From Patagioenas fasciata (Eukaryota > Chordata > Aves > Columbiformes > Columbidae): a stretch of 64,000 nucleotides of DNA. Within the stretch, counting starts at the first letter, position 1. Each line of letters starts with the position of its first letter. The notes under the pieces are model-generated. The model was not told where the DNA came from, did no database searches, and was given only the letters and a program-made list of their open reading frames with translations. The stretch covers positions 687,001-751,000 of the forward strand of contig NW_027288510.1 in the NCBI RefSeq assembly GCF_037038585.1, read 5' to 3'. The position numbers and the translations under genes are program-made. Of the stretch, positions 44,752-58,320 are shown piece after piece.

Positions 44752-47700
44752 GGCGGGGACAAGGGGGGGTCCCCAGGATGTCACAGTGGGCCCTGAGGAC
44801 AAGGGGGGGTCCCCATAGTGTCACAATGGGCCCTGGGGACAATGGGGGGTCCGGACGGTGTCACAATGGGCCCTGGAGACAAAGGGGGTCCCCAGGATGT
44901 CACAATGGCCCCTGGGGACAATGGGGGGTGCCCAGGATGTCAGAACGGGCCCTGAGGACAAGGTGGGGTCCCCATGGTGTCACAATGGGCCCTGGGGACA
45001 AAGGGGGATCCCCTGAAAGTCACAATGGGCCCTGGGGACAAAGGGGGTCCCCAGGATGTCACAATGGCCTCTGGGGACCATGGGGAGTCCTGGGATGTCA
45101 CAATGGGCCCTGGAGACAAAGGGGGTCCCCAGGATGTCACAATGGGCCCTGGGAAAAAGGGGGGGTGTTGTGACATCACAATGGGCCCAGGGGACAAGGG
45201 GGGGTTCCCTAATTGTCACACTGGGCCCTGGGGACAAAGGGGGGGTCCCCATAGTGTCACAATGGGCCCTGGTGACAATGGGGGTCCCCATGGTGTCACA
45301 ATGTGCCCTGGGGACAATGGGGGGTCCTGCGATGTCACAATGGGCCCTGGGGACAAAGGGCGGTCCCCAGGATGTCACAATGGGCCTTGGGGACAATGGG
45401 GGGTCCTGGGATGTCACAATGGGCCCTGGGGACAAAGGGGGCTCCCCAGGATGTCACAATGGGCCTTGGGGACAATGGGGGGTCCTGGGATGTCACGATG
45501 GGCCCTGGAGACAAAACGGGGGGTCACCATGGTGTCACAATGGGCGTGGGGACAAAGGAGGATCCCCTGAAAGTCACAATGGGCCCTGGGGACAATGGGG
45601 AGTCCTGGGAAGTCACAATGGGCCTTGGGGACAAAAGGGGCTCCCCAGGATGTCACAATGGGCCCTGGGGACAAAGGGGGCTCCCCAGGATGTAACAATG
45701 GGCTCTGGGGACAAAGAGGGGTTCCCCACGGGGCCACGATGGGCTCTGAGGACAAGGGTGTCCCCAGGATATCACATGGGTCCTGGGGACAATGAGGGGT
45801 CCTGGGATGTCACAATGGGCCCTGGGGACAATGGGGGGTCCTGCAAAGTCACAATGGCCCCTGGGGACAATGGAGGGTCCTGGGACGTCACAATGGGCCC
45901 TGGGGACAAAGAGGGGTCCCCTGAATGTCACAATGGGCCCTGGGGACAAGGGGTGGTCCTGGGATGTCACAATGTGCCCTGAGGACAAAGAGGGGTCCCC
46001 TGAATGTCACAATGGGCCCTGGGGACAAAGGGGGGGTGCCCAGAATTTCACAATAGGCCCTGGAGACAAAGAGGGGTCCCCTGAATGTCACAATGGTCCT
46101 TGAGGACGAGCGGGGTCCCCACAGCGCCACAATGGGCCCTAGGGACAAACTGGGGTCCTGGGATGTCACAATGGGCACTGGGGACAAAGGGGGTCCCCAT
46201 GGTACAACAATGGGCCCTGGGGACAAATGAGGTCCCAAGGATGTCACAATGGGCCCTGGGGACAAAGGGGGACCCTAGGACGTCACAATCGGCCCTGGGG
46301 ACAAGGGGGGGTCTCCTCAATGTCACAATGAGCCCTAAGAACAGAGGGGGGTCCCCAGGATGTCACAATGGGTCCTGGGGACTACGGGGGGTCCTAGGAC
46401 GTCACAATGGGCCCTGGGGACAATGTGGGTTCCCTTGAAGGTCACAATGGGCCCTGGGGACAAAGGGGTTCCCCAGGATGTCACAAAGGGCCCTGGGGAC
46501 AAAGGGGGTACCCAGGATTTCACAATGAGCACTGGGGACAAACGGGGGTCCCAGGATGTCACAATGGGCCGTGGGGACAAGGCGGGGTACCCATGGTGTC
46601 ACAATGGTCCCTGGGGACAATGAGGGGTCCTGGGACGTCACAATGGGCCCTATAGACAAGAGGGGATCATTAGGATGACACAATAGGCCCTGGGGACAAA
46701 GAGGGGTCCCCTGAATGTCACAAAGGGCCCTGGGGACAAGTTGGGTCCCCATGGTGTCACAATAAGCCCTGGGGACAAAGGAGGTCCCCATGGTGCCACA
46801 ATGGGCCCTGGGGACAAAGGGGGTCCTGGGACGTCACAATGGGCCCTGGAGACAAAGGGGGTCCCCAGGATGTCACAATGGGGCCTGGGAACAAAGAGGG
46901 TCGTGGAATGTCACAATGAGCCCTGGGACAATTGGGGATCCCCAGGATGTTACAATGGGCCTTGGGGACAAAGATGGGTCACATGAATGTCACAATGTTC
47001 CCTGGGGACAAAGGGCGGTCCCCAGGATGTCACAATGGGCCCTGGGGACAATGGGGGTCCCCACGGTGTCAGAACGGGCCCTGGGGATAAAGTGGAATCC
47101 TGGAATGTCACAATGGTCCCCAGTGACAAAGTCGGTCCCATGGTGCCACAATGGGCCCTGGCGACAAAGGGGGTCCCCAGAATGTCACAATGGGCCCTGA
47201 GGACAAAGTGGGGTCCTGGGACATTACAATGGGCCCAGGGGACAAGGGGGTCCCCAGGATGTCACAATGGGCTCTGGGGACAATGGGGGTCCTAGGATGT
47301 CACAATGGGACCTGGGCACATAGTGGGTCCCCAGGATGTCACAATGGGCCCTGGGGACAAGCGGGGTCCCCAGGATGTCACAATGGGCACTGGGGAAAAG
47401 GGGGGTCCCCATGGTGCCACTATGGGCCCTGGGGACAAGGGGGTCCCCCGAATATCACAATGGGCCCTGGGGACAAAGTAAGGTCCTGGGCTGTCACAAT
47501 GGGCCCTGAGGACAAGGGGGTTCCCCATGATGTCACAATGGGACCTGGGGACAAAGGGGGTCCCGGGATGTCACAATGGGCCCTGGGGACAAGGGGGGTC
47601 CCCAGGATGTCACAATGGGCCCTGGGGACAACGGGGGGTCCTGGGACGTCACAATGGGCCCTGGGGACAAAGGGGATCCCCATGGTGTCATAATGGGCCC

Positions 47701-50700
47701 TTGGCACAATGGGGGGTCCCCAGGATGTCACAATGGGGTCTTGGGACAAAGAAGGTCCCCAGGATGTCAGAATGGGTCCTGGGGACCAGAGGGGGTCCTG
47801 GGATGTCACAATGGGTCTCAATGACAAAGGGGGTCCCCATATTGCCACAATGGGCCCTGGGGACAAACAGGGTCCCCAGGATGTCACAATGGGCCCTGGG
47901 GACAAGGGAGGTCCTCAGGATGTCAGAATGGGCCCTGGGGACAACGGGGGGTCCTGGGACGTTCACAATGGGCCCTGGGGACAAGGGGGTCCCCAGGATG
48001 TTCACAATGGGCCCTGGGGACAAAGGGGGTCCCCACGGTGTCACAATGGGCCCTGGGGACAAATTGGGGTCCTGGGATGTCACAATGGGCCCTGGTGACA
48101 ATGGGGGGTGCCCATGGTGCCACAATAGGCCCAGGTGACAAAGGGGGTCCCCAGAATGTCACAATGGGCACTGGGGACAACGGGGGTCCCTAGGATGTCA
48201 CAAAGGGCACTGGGGACGAGGGGCTCCCCAGGATGTCACAATGGGCCCTGGGGACAATGAGGGGTCCTGGGATGTCACAATGGGCTCCAGTGACAAATGG
48301 GGTCCCCATGGTGTCACAATGAGGCCTGCGGACAATAGGGGGTCCTGGGATGTCAAAATGGGTCTCCAGTGACAAGGGGGGTCCCTACGGTGTCACGATG
48401 GGCCCTGGGGACAAGGGGAGGGGTCCTGGGATGTCGCAATGGCCCATGGGGACAAAGGGATTCCCCAGGATGTCACAATGAGCCCTGGGGACAAAGGGGG
48501 TCCCCACAGTGTCACAATGGGCCCTGGGGACAAAGGAGGTCCCCACAGTGTCACAATGGGCCCAGGGGACAAAAGGGGGACTCCAGGATGTCACAATGGG
48601 CCCTGGGGTAAATGGGGGGTCCTGGGACGTTACAATGGGCCCCGGGGACAAACGGGATCCTGGGATGTCACAATAGGCCCTGGGGAAAAGGGGGGTCCCA
48701 GGATGTCACAATGGGCCCTGGGAACAACGGGGGCTCCTGGGATGTCACGATGGGCCGTGGGGATAAAGGAGGTCCCCATGGTGTCACAATGGGCCCTGGG
48801 GACACAGGGGGTCCCCAGGATGTCACAATGGGCCCTGGGGACAAAGGGGGTCCCCATGGTGCCACAATGGGCCTTGGGGACAACGGGGTCTCCCCAGGAT
48901 GTCACAATGGGCCCTCAGGACAAGGGGGGTCCCCAGGAGGTCACAATGGGCCCTGGGGACATGGGGTATCCCGACGGTGTCACAATGGGCCTTGGGGAAA
49001 AAGGGTGGTCCCCAGGATATCTCAGTGGGCCCTGGGGACAATGGGGGGTCCTGGGATGTCACAATGGGCCCCAGTGACAAATGGGGTCCCCATGGTGTCA
49101 CCATGGGCCATGGGGACAAAGGGAGTCCACAGAATGCCACAACGGGTCCTGCGAACAAGTGGGGTCTCCACGGTGTCACTATGGGCCCTGGGGACAAAGT
49201 GGGGTCCCCAGGATGTCACAATGGGTCCTGGGCACAAGGGGGTTCCCGACGGTGTCACAATGGGCCCTGGGGACAAAGCGGGGTCCTGGGATGTCAAAAT
49301 GGGCCCCAGTGACAAATCGGGTCCCCATGGTGTCACAATGGGCCCTGGGGACAAAGCGGGGTCCTGGGATGTCAAAATGGGCCCCAGTGACAAATGGGGT
49401 CTCCATGGTGTCAGAATGGGCCCTGGGGACAAAGCGGGGTCCTGGGACATCACAATGGGCCCTGGGGACGAAGAGGGGTCCCCAGGATGTCACAATGGGC
49501 TCTGGGGACAATGGAGGGTCCTAGGATGTCATAATGTCCTCTGGGGACAAAGGGGGGGTCTCCACGGTGTCACAATGGGCCCAAGTGACAAAAGGGGTCC
49601 CCACGGTGCCACTATGGGCCCTGGGGACAAGGGGGTCCCCCGGATGTCACAAAGGGTCCTGGGGACAAAGAGGGTGCCCAAGGTGCCACAATGGGGCCTG
49701 GGGACAAAGGGTGTCCCCAGGATGTCTCAGTGGGCCCTGGGGACAATGGGGGTGCCCACGGTGTCACAATGGGCCCTGGGGACAAGGGGGGGTCCCCAGG
49801 ATGTCACAATGGGGCCTGGGGAAAACGAGGGGTCCTGGGACGTCACAATGAGCCCTGGGGACAAAGGCGGGGTCCCCATGATGTCACAATGGGCCCTGGT
49901 AACAATTGGGGGTCCTGGGATGTCACAATGGGCCCCAGGGACAAATGTGGTGCCCATGGTGTCTACAATGGTCCCTGGGGACAAAGTGGGGTCCTGGGAC
50001 GTCACATTGGGCACTGGGGACAAAGGGGGTCCCCATGGTGCCACAATGGGCCCCAGTGACAAAAGGGGTCCCCATGGTGCCACAGTGAGCCCTGGGGACA
50101 AAGGGGGTGCCCAGGATGTCACAATGGGCCCTGGGGACAATGAGGGGTCCTGGGACGTCACAATGGGCCCTGGGGACAATGGGGAGTCCCTTGAATGTCA
50201 CAGTGGGTCCTGGGAACAAAGGATGGTCCCCAGGATGTCACAATGGACCCTGGGGACAATGGGGGGTCCTGGGATGTCACAATGGGCCCTGGGGACAAAG
50301 GGGGTTCCCCACGGTGCCACGACGGACCATGGGGACAATAGGGTCCCCAGGATGTCACAATGGGCCCTGGGGACAATGAGGGGTCCTGGGACGTCACAAT
50401 GGACCCTGGGGACAATGGGGGGTCCTGGGATGTCACAATGGACCCTGGGGACAAAGGGGGTCCCCACGGTGCCACAACGGACCATGGGGACAATAGGGTC
50501 CCCAGGGTGTCACAATGGGCCCTGGGGACAAAGGGGGTCCTCATGGTGCCACAATGGGCCCTTGGGACAAAAGGGGTCCCCAGGATGTCACAATGGGCTC
50601 TGGGGACAATGGGGGGTCCTGGGATGTCTCAATGTGCTCTGGGGACAAAGGGGGGGTCTCCACGGTGTCACAATGGGCCCAAGTGACAAGAGGGGTCCCC

Positions 50701-53700
50701 ACGGTGCCACTATAGGCCCTGGGGACAAGGGGGTCCCCCGGATGTCACAATGGGCCCTGGGAACAATGTGGGGTGCCCATAGTGTCACAATGGGTCCGCA
50801 GTGACAAGGGGGGCCCCACCCTGTCACAATGGGCCCTGGGGTCAAAAAGGGTCCCCAGGATGTCACAATGGGCCCTGGGGAAAAGGGGGGTCCCCTGAAT
50901 GTAACAATGGGCCCTGGGGACAAAGGGGTCCCCACGGTGTCACAATGGGCCCTAGGGACAAAGTGGGGTCCTGGGATGACACAATGGGCCCCAGTGACAA
51001 AGGGGTTCCCCAGGATGTCACAATGGGCACTGGGGAAAAGGGGGGTCCCCATGGTGCCAGTATGGGCCCTGGGGACAAGGGGGTCCCGCGAATATCACAA
51101 TGGGCCCTGGGGACAGAGTAAGGTCCTGGGCCGTCACAATGGGCCCTTGGCACAATGGGGGGTCCCCAGGATGTCACAATGGGGTCTGGGACAAAGAAGG
51201 TCCCCAGGATGTCACAATGGGCCCTGGGGACGAAGAGGGGTCCCCAGGATGTCACAATGGGCCCTGGGGACCAGAGGGGGTCCTGGGATGTCACAATGGG
51301 CCTCAGTGACAAAGGGGGTCCCCATATTGCCACAATGGGCCCTGGGGACAAACAGGGTCCCCAGGATGTCACAATGGGCCCTGGGGACAAGGGAGGTCCT
51401 CAGGATGTCAGAATGGGCCCTGGGGACAACGGGGGGTCCTGGGACGTTCACAATGGGCCCTGGGGACAAGGGGGTCCCCAGGATGTTCACAATGGGCCCT
51501 GGGGACAAAGGGGGTCCCCACGGTGTCACAATGGGCCCTGGGGACAAATTGGGGTCCTGGGATGTCACAATGGGCCCTGGTGACAATGGGGGGTGCCCAT
51601 GGTGCCACAATAGGCCCAGGTGACAAAGGGGGTCCCCAGAATGTCACAATGGGCACTGGGGACAACGGGGGTCCCTAGGATGTCACAAAGGGCACTGGGG
51701 ACGAGGGGCTCCCCAGGATGTCACAATGGGCCCTGGGGACAATGAGGGGTCCTGGGATGTCACAATGGGCCCCAGTGACAAATGGGGTCCCCATGGTGTC
51801 ACAATGAGGCCTGCGGACAATAGGGGGTCCTGGGATGTCAAAATGGGTCCCCAGTGACAAGGGGGGTCCCTACGGTGTCACGATGGGCCCTGGGGACAAG
51901 GGGAGGGGTCCTGGAATGTCGCAATGGCCCATGGGGACAAAGGGATTCCCCAGGATGTCACAATGAGCCCTGGGGACAAAGGGGGTCCCCACAGTGTAAC
52001 AATGGGCCCTGGGGACAAAAGGGGGACTCCAGGATGTCACAATGGGCCCTGGGGTAAATGGGGGGTCCTGGGACGTTACAATGGGCCCTGGGGACAAACG
52101 GGATCCTGGGATGTCACAATGGGCCCTGGGGACAAAGGGGGGTCCCAGGATGTCACAATGGGTCCTGGGCACAAGGGGGTTCCCGACGGTGTCACAATGG
52201 GCCCTGGGGACAAAGCGGGGTCCTGGGATGTCAAAATGGGCCCCAGTGACAAATGGGGTCCCCATGGTGTCATCATGGGCCATGGGGACAAAGCGGGGTC
52301 CTGGGACATCACAATGGGCCCTGGGGACGAAGAAGGGTCCCCAGGATGTCACAATGGGCTCTGGGGACAATGGAGGTTCCTGGGATGTCACAATGTCCTC
52401 TGGGGACAAAGTGGGGGTCTCCACGGTGTCACAATGGGCCCTGGGGACAAGGGGGTCCCCCGGATGTCACAAAGGGCCCTGGGGACAAAGAGGGTGCCCA
52501 TGGTGCCACAATGCGGCCTGGGGACAAAGGGTGTCCCCAGGATATCTCAGTGGGCCCTGGGGAAAATGGGGGTGCCCACGGTGTCACAATGGGCCCTGGG
52601 GACAAGGGGGGGTCCCCAGGATGTCACAATGGGGCCTGGGGAAAACGAGGGGTCCTGGGACGTCACAATGAGCCCTGGGGACAAAGGGGGGTCCCCATGA
52701 TGTCACAATGGGCCCTGGTAACAATGGGGGGTCCTGGGATGTCACAATGGGCCCCAGGGACAAATGTGGTGCCCATGGTGTCTACAATGGTCCCTGGGGA
52801 CAAAGTGGGGTCCTGTGACGTCACAATGGGCACTGGGGACAAAGGGGTCCCCATGGTGCCACAATGGGCCCTAGTGACAAAAGGGGTCCCCATGGTGCCA
52901 CAGTGAGCCCTGGGGACAAAGGGGGTGCCCAGGATGTCACAATGGGCCCTGGGGACAATGAGGGGTCCTGGGACGTCACAATGGGCCCTGGGGACAATGG
53001 GGAGTCCCTTGAATGTCACAGTGGGTCCTGGGAACAAAGGATGGTCCCCAGGATGTCACAATGGACCCTGGGGACAATGGGGGGTCCTGGGATGTCACAA
53101 TGGGCCCTGGGGACAAAGGGGGTTCCCCACGGTGCCACGACGGACCATGGGGACAATAGGGTCCCCAGGATGTCACAATGGGCCCTGGGGACAATGAGGG
53201 GTCCTGGGACGTCACAATGGGCCCTGGGGACAATGGGGAGTCCCTTGAACGTCACAGTGGGTCCTGGGAACAAAGGATGGTCCTCAGGATGTCACAATGG
53301 ACCCTGGGGACAATGGGGGGTCCTGGGATGTCACAATGGACCCTGGGGACAAAGGGGGTTCCCCACGGCGCCACGACGGACCATGGGGACAATAGGGTCC
53401 CCAGGATGTCACAATGGGCCCTGGGGACAATGAGGGGTCCTGGGACGTCACAATGGGCCCTGGGGACAATGGGGAGTCCCTTGAACGTCACAGTGGGTCC
53501 TGGGAACAAAGGATGGTCCTCAGGATGTCACAATGGACCCTGGGGACAATGGGGGGTCCTGGGATGTCACAATGGGCCCTGGGGACAAAGGGGGTCCCCA
53601 CGGTGCCACGACGGACCATGGGGACAATAGGGTCCCCAGGGTGTCACAATGGGCCCTGGGGACAAAGGGGGTCCTCATGGTGCCACAATGGGCCCTTGGG

Positions 53701-54700
53701 ACAAAAGGGGTCCCCAGGATGTCACAATGGGCTCTGGGGACAATGGGGGGTCCTGGGATGTCACAATGTGCTCTGGGGACAAAGGGGGTGTCCCCACGGT
53801 GTCACAATGGGCCCAAGTGACAAGAGGGGTCCCCACGGTGCCACTATGCGCCCTGGGGACAAGGGGGTCCCCCAGATGTCACAATGGGCCCTGGGAACAA
53901 TGTGGGGTGCCCATAGTGTCACAATGGGTCCGCAGTGACAAGGGGGGCCCCACCCTGTCACAATGGGCCCTGGGGACAAAAAGGGTCCCCAGAATGTCAC
54001 AATGGGCCCTGGGGAAAAGGGGGTGCCCGGGATGTCACAATGGGCCCTCAGGACACGGCTGGGTCTCCATGGTGTCACAATGGTCCCTGGGGACGAAGTG
54101 GGGTCCTGGGATGTCATAATGGGCACTGGGGACAACGGGGGGTCCTGGGACGTCACAATGGACCCTGGGGACAAGTCGGGGTCCCCAGGACATCACAATG
54201 GACCCTGGGTAAAAAGGGGGTCCCCACGGTGTCACGATGGGCCCTGGGGACAGGGTGGGGTCCCCACGGTGTCAAAATGTGTCCCCAGTGGCAAGGGGGG
54301 TCCCCATGGTGTCAAGATGGGCCCTGGGGACAAAGGGGGGTCCCCATGGTGTCACAATGGGTTCCCAGTGACAAGGGGGGGTCCCCATAGTGTCACAATG
54401 GGCCCTGGGGACAAAGGTTGGTCCCCTGAATGTCACAATGGGCCCTGGGGGCAAAGGGGGGTCCCCAGGATGTCACAATGGGCCCTGGGGACAAAGGGGG
54501 GTCCCCATGGTGTCACAATGGGTTCCCAGTGACAAGGCGGGGTCCCCATAGTGTCACAATGGGCCCTAAGGACAAAGGTTGGTCCCCTGAATGTCACAAT
54601 TGGCCCTGGGGACAAAGGGGGGGTCCCCAGGATATCACAATGGGCTCTGGGGACAATGGGGGTTCCCCAGGATGTCACAATGGGCCCTGGGGACAAGGGG
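44752..54700 (-). repeat. 39-bp minisatellite array, minus orientation (about 255 units)
   Basis: Continuous tandem copies reading CACAATGGGCCCTGGGGAC on the plus strand, i.e. inverted relative to the first 20 kb. It ends at GGGGACAAGGGGTTATGGGG (about 54700) and passes directly into the 15-bp G-rich array. The long open frames (up to about 730 codons) are 13-residue periodic and are not genes. Confidence 0.96.
47350..54020 (-). repeat. About 3.5-kb tandem duplication within the minus-oriented array
   Basis: Text at about 47.35-50.99 kb recurs at about 50.99-54.0 kb. The offset is 3,485 bp for 47.9-48.4 kb (48190-48375 against 51675-51860), about 2,818 bp near 50.1 kb and 3,134 bp near 50.6 kb, so the copies differ by block indels. 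Inside the second copy a 236-bp block is further tandemised (52.95, 53.19, 53.42 kb). Confidence 0.82.
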
Positions 54701-57266
54701 TTATGGGGTTGTGTTAGGGGGTTGGAGGATTAGGTGGTGCAGGATTTGGGGGTGCAAGGCTGGGGGAGCAGGATTTTGGTGGGCCTGATTTGGGGCTACA
54801 GAGTCTGGGTGTGCAGGTTCCAGGGGTGCAGGATTTGGGGGTTCAGGGTTTAGGGGTGCAGTGGTTTGGAGTGCAGTGTTTTGGGGTGCAGGGTTTGGGG
54901 AAGGATGATATGGAGGTGCAGGGTTTAGGGTGCAGGATCTTGGGGTGCAGGGGTTTGGGGTGGGGGGCTTGGTAGGGCAGGATTTGGGGGTGGAAATTTT
55001 ATTGGGTAGGGCTGGGGGTGCAGGATTTCGGGGTGAAGGGGTTGTGGGGTGCAGGGTTGTGGGGTGCACGGTTTGGGAGATCGGGACGTGGGGCTGGAGG
55101 ATTTGGGGGTGCAGAGTTTGGAGCAGCAGGATCTGAGGGTGCAGACTTGGGGGGTGCAAGATTGGGGGTAGCAGGGTTTTGGGGAGCAGGGTTTAGGTCA
55201 GCAGGATCTTGGGGTGAAGGGGTTTGGGGTGAAGGGTTGGGTTGGACAGGATCTGGGGTGCAGGTTTTTAGGGTGCAACTTGTGGGGGGTCAGGATTTGG
55301 GGTACAGGGTTTCGGTGTCCAGGGTTTAATGGTGCAGGGTTTGGGGGTGCGGGTCTTGGGGAGGCAGAATTGGGGGTGCAGGTTATTGGAGTTAAGGGAT
55401 TTGGGGGTGCAGATTTTGGGTGTTCAGGACCTGGGGGTGCAGGATTTGGGGATGTAGGTTTGGGGGGGCAGGGCTTAGGGTTTCAGTATCTTGGGTTGAA
55501 GAGGTTTGGGGGGAAGGGTTGTGTACGGCAGGATTTGGGGGTGCAGGGCTTTGGGCTGAGGGTTTGGGGGTGCAGGGTTCGCATGTTCAGGAACTGGGGG
55601 TGCAGGATTTGTGTTTGCAGGTTTGGGGAATTTTGCGGTAAAGGATTTGGGGTGCAGGGTTGGGGACGCAGGATCTGAGGGTGCAGCGTTTGGGGTGCAG
55701 AGTTAGGGGCTGCAGGATCTGGGGTGCAGGGTTTGGGGGGCACTGTTTTGGGGGGAAGGATTTGGGGGATGCAGGGTTTAAGGGTTTAGAATTTGGAGGT
55801 GTCGAATTTTGGGGTGCAGGAGGTGTGGGGTTTGGGGTTGCAGGATTTGGGGGAGAATGGTTTGGGGGTGCAAGACTTGAGGGTGCAGGGTTTGGGGGTT
55901 TGGGGCATGGGGCTGGAGGATTTGGGGGTGCAGGATTTGGAGTGCAGTGTGTGGGGGTGCAAGATCTGGGGGTGTACGAGCTTTGGGTGTGGGATTTGAA
56001 GGACAATGATTTGGGGGTGCAGGGATTGGGGGTGTAGGGTTTTGGGGTTGCTGCGTTTGGAGATTCGGGATGTGGAGGTCAAGGATTTAGGGGTACAAGG
56101 GCTGGCTGCAGGATTTGGGGTACAGGGTTTGAAGTGCAGGGCTAATAGGGGCAGGATTTGGAGGTGCAAGATTTGGTGGTCTGGGGTACTGGGGTGCAGG
56201 GTTTTGGGGTGCGGGATTTGGGGGTGCAGGTTCCATGTCTTTAGGAACTGGGCGGGGAGGGTTTCTTGGTGCGGACCTTTGAGTGCAAGTTTGAGGGGCC
56301 TTGATTTTGGGGTGCATGGTTTGGGGGGCAGGATTCCGGGTGAAAGGTTTTGAGGTGCAGGACTTGGGGGCGCAGGTTTCACACGTGAAGGAACTGGGGC
56401 TGCAGAGGTTGGGGGTGCAGCGTTGTGGGCTGCAGGGTTGAAGGGTGCAGGATTTAGGGGTACAGGTTTTGGGGGTGCAGGAGCTGGAGGTGCAGGCTGT
56501 AGGGATCAGAATATGGGGGTGCAGGGTTCTGGGGTGCAGGATCTGGGTGAGCAGGCTGTTGGGGTACAGAACCTTGTAGGTCAGCGTTTAGAGGCAGGAT
56601 TTGGGGGTGCAGGGCTTTGGGGTGAGGGGTCTGGGGTGAGGGGTCTGGGGTGAGGGGTTCAGGTGTTCAGCACGTGGGGGTGCAGGACTTAGGGGGTTGG
56701 AGGATTTGGGGGTTGGAGGATTTGGGGGTGCAGGGTTAAGGGGTTTAGGATTTTGGGGTGCACAGTTTAGGGTGCACGTTCTGGGCATGTATGATTTGAG
56801 AGTGCAGGGCTTTGGGGTACAGGATTTGGGGTGCAGGGTTTTGGGGTTAGGATCTGGGGGTGCAGCATTTTGAAGTGCAGGGTTTGGAGGAGGGAGGTTT
56901 TGGGGGGGAAAGATTTGGTGGTTCAGGTTTTGGGGGTGCAGTTTTAAGAGGGTGGAGGATTAGGGGTGCAGGATTTGGGGGTTCAGGATTTGGGGCTGCA
57001 GAGTATGGGAGGGAAGGATCTGGGGCTTCAGGATTTGGGGGTGCACTGTTTGGGGGTGCAGGGTTTAGAAGTCAGGTCTCAGAGTGCAGCGTTTGGGGTG
57101 CAGGGGTTTGGTGGGAAATTTAAGGTTGCAGAGTGTGGGGTGCACAGGACTGGGGCACAGGATTTGGGGGTGCGGGGTTTCAGGGTTCAGGATTTGGAGG
57201 TGTGGAGGTTTGGGGTGCAGGGGATGGGGGTGAAGGATCTGAGGCTGCAGGGCGGTGGGGGAAGGA
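54701..57266 (+). repeat. 15-bp G-rich minisatellite, second copy
   Basis: A direct, slightly diverged copy of 29.9-32.97 kb (for example 31064-31660 corresponds to 55786-56382, offset 24,722 bp), including the same first words GGGTTGTGTTAGGGGGTTGG. It lacks about 0.5 kb corresponding to about 31.93-32.44 kb. It stops at about 57266 within GGTGGGGGAAGGATT, 64 bp before the dynein exon. Confidence 0.94.
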
Positions 57267-57329
57267 TTCACCCCATGCTCCTGCACCAAGGCAGATGGCG
57301 AAGACCTGAACTCCCCCAGCCTGTCTCAC

Positions 57330-57472
57330 CTTCAGCTGCCGTCGAACACGCTCTATAAAAAACTTCCAGCAAGTCTCCCTGGAGTCCACCAGCCCTCGGC
57401 CTTTGACTTCATTCCTCACGCTGTTGATTATGTTTTCTACTTCATCATCGGGGAAGAGATCAGGGATTTCAC
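57330..57472 (-). CDS. DNAH9/DNAH17-like: Axonemal dynein heavy chain, one internal exon (DNAH9/DNAH17 type)
   Basis: Minus-strand exon of 143 bp with acceptor CTTCTTCTCAG (before 57472) and donor GTGAGAC (after 57330). Phase: two bases finish a glycine codon, then 47 codons ending at a codon boundary. It encodes [15 protein letters not shown] and, at the end, [18 protein letters not shown] recognise this as the conserved segment of outer-arm axonemal dynein heavy chains in the AAA4 region, just after the SGEIPDL motif. These are motor ATPases of motile cilia and sperm flagella, normally about 4,500 residues and over 75 exons. There is no stop or frameshift in this exon. No neighbouring dynein exon is found in the window: the 3' intron becomes the 15-bp minisatellite after about 64 bp and the 5' side leads to a CpG island. 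It is either an orphan duplicated fragment or part of a gene with greatly expanded introns. Assignment to DNAH9 versus DNAH17 is from memory of the family. Confidence 0.8.
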
Positions 57473-57479
57473 CTGAGAA

Positions 57480-58320
57480 GAAGGCAGGTTTGGGTTTACT
57501 GGTCTGGATTTTGTTGCAGTCGCAGAGCAAAGTGAAGCAGGTGCCTCCCTCTTCAGGGCCTTGGGGAAAACCCTTCCTTGAGAAAAATCGTTGTGCCAGG
57601 CGCCCATAGGCCCCAGCAGCAGCAAAGTGGCACAGAACATCATTCTGCTAAAAAATAAGCCCTTGTGAGAGCAACATTTCTCATAAAAGTATGAGCTAAA
57701 CAAACACAGAATAAAGCCAAAGTACAGAAAGTCCATTTTTGTCAGATCGACAGTGCTGATTAGATTACAAAAAAAAATCGCAAATACCTAATATGCTATA
57801 CACAATAATGAAATAATTTCAGTTTTGCAAATCAATTAGTTACCTGTACCGTTCCTGCAGCTGTTCAATGCCATTGCCAGTGCTGGTAAAATAACTCCCA
57901 CATCACCAAAACATTTTAAAAGTCAGAAATCTTTTAAAAACTTTTTAAAGTTAATAGTTATGCAACTGATTGCCAAAAACATAACCAGCCAATTTTTCTT
58001 TTTTTTCTGGTTACTTAATTTATCACCTATTCACTTCCCTTCTGGCTTCTGATTTGATTGAAATCATTATTATTGAGTGAGATACTGTCAATATGAGCAC
58101 TAATTACTTAGGAAAATACACTAATCAGATATCTGCTTGTTTATAAGAGAGTCTAAAATATATATTCTGTTCTAGCTCCTTAGGTGATGGAAAGAAGTGA
58201 AACAAGTAAGAAAAACAAGCCTGCAGAGAGCGGGAAGCTCTGTAAAACGTTTGTCTCTAATAAATAAGCTGGGGAATCTTCCACTAATATATTCCTTCCC
58301 CATACACTTTTAATTCTTAT
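57480..58320. other. AT-rich intergenic or intronic sequence
   Basis: Non-repetitive and AT-rich, with no convincing coding sequence. A 39-bp stretch at about 57845-57883 has AG/GT-like edges on the minus strand but weak support. Confidence 0.5.

Noticed and set aside
43887-44762. Cys/Pro/Val-rich 291-codon minus-strand frame
   Set aside because: It tracks the GGGACA minisatellite; only the 45-bp island at 44660-44704 is non-repetitive and was listed separately.
48612-50804. 730-codon plus-strand open frame with 13-residue periodicity
   Set aside because: It lies wholly in the 39-bp satellite. The frame is a by-product of a stop-poor unit divisible by three, mirrored by open frames on the other strand, with no domain or splice structure.
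57845-57883. 39-bp candidate microexon on the minus strand (TGNGIEQLQERY reading)
   Set aside because: It has AG and GT edges but a weak pyrimidine tract and no known partner exon or phase support.
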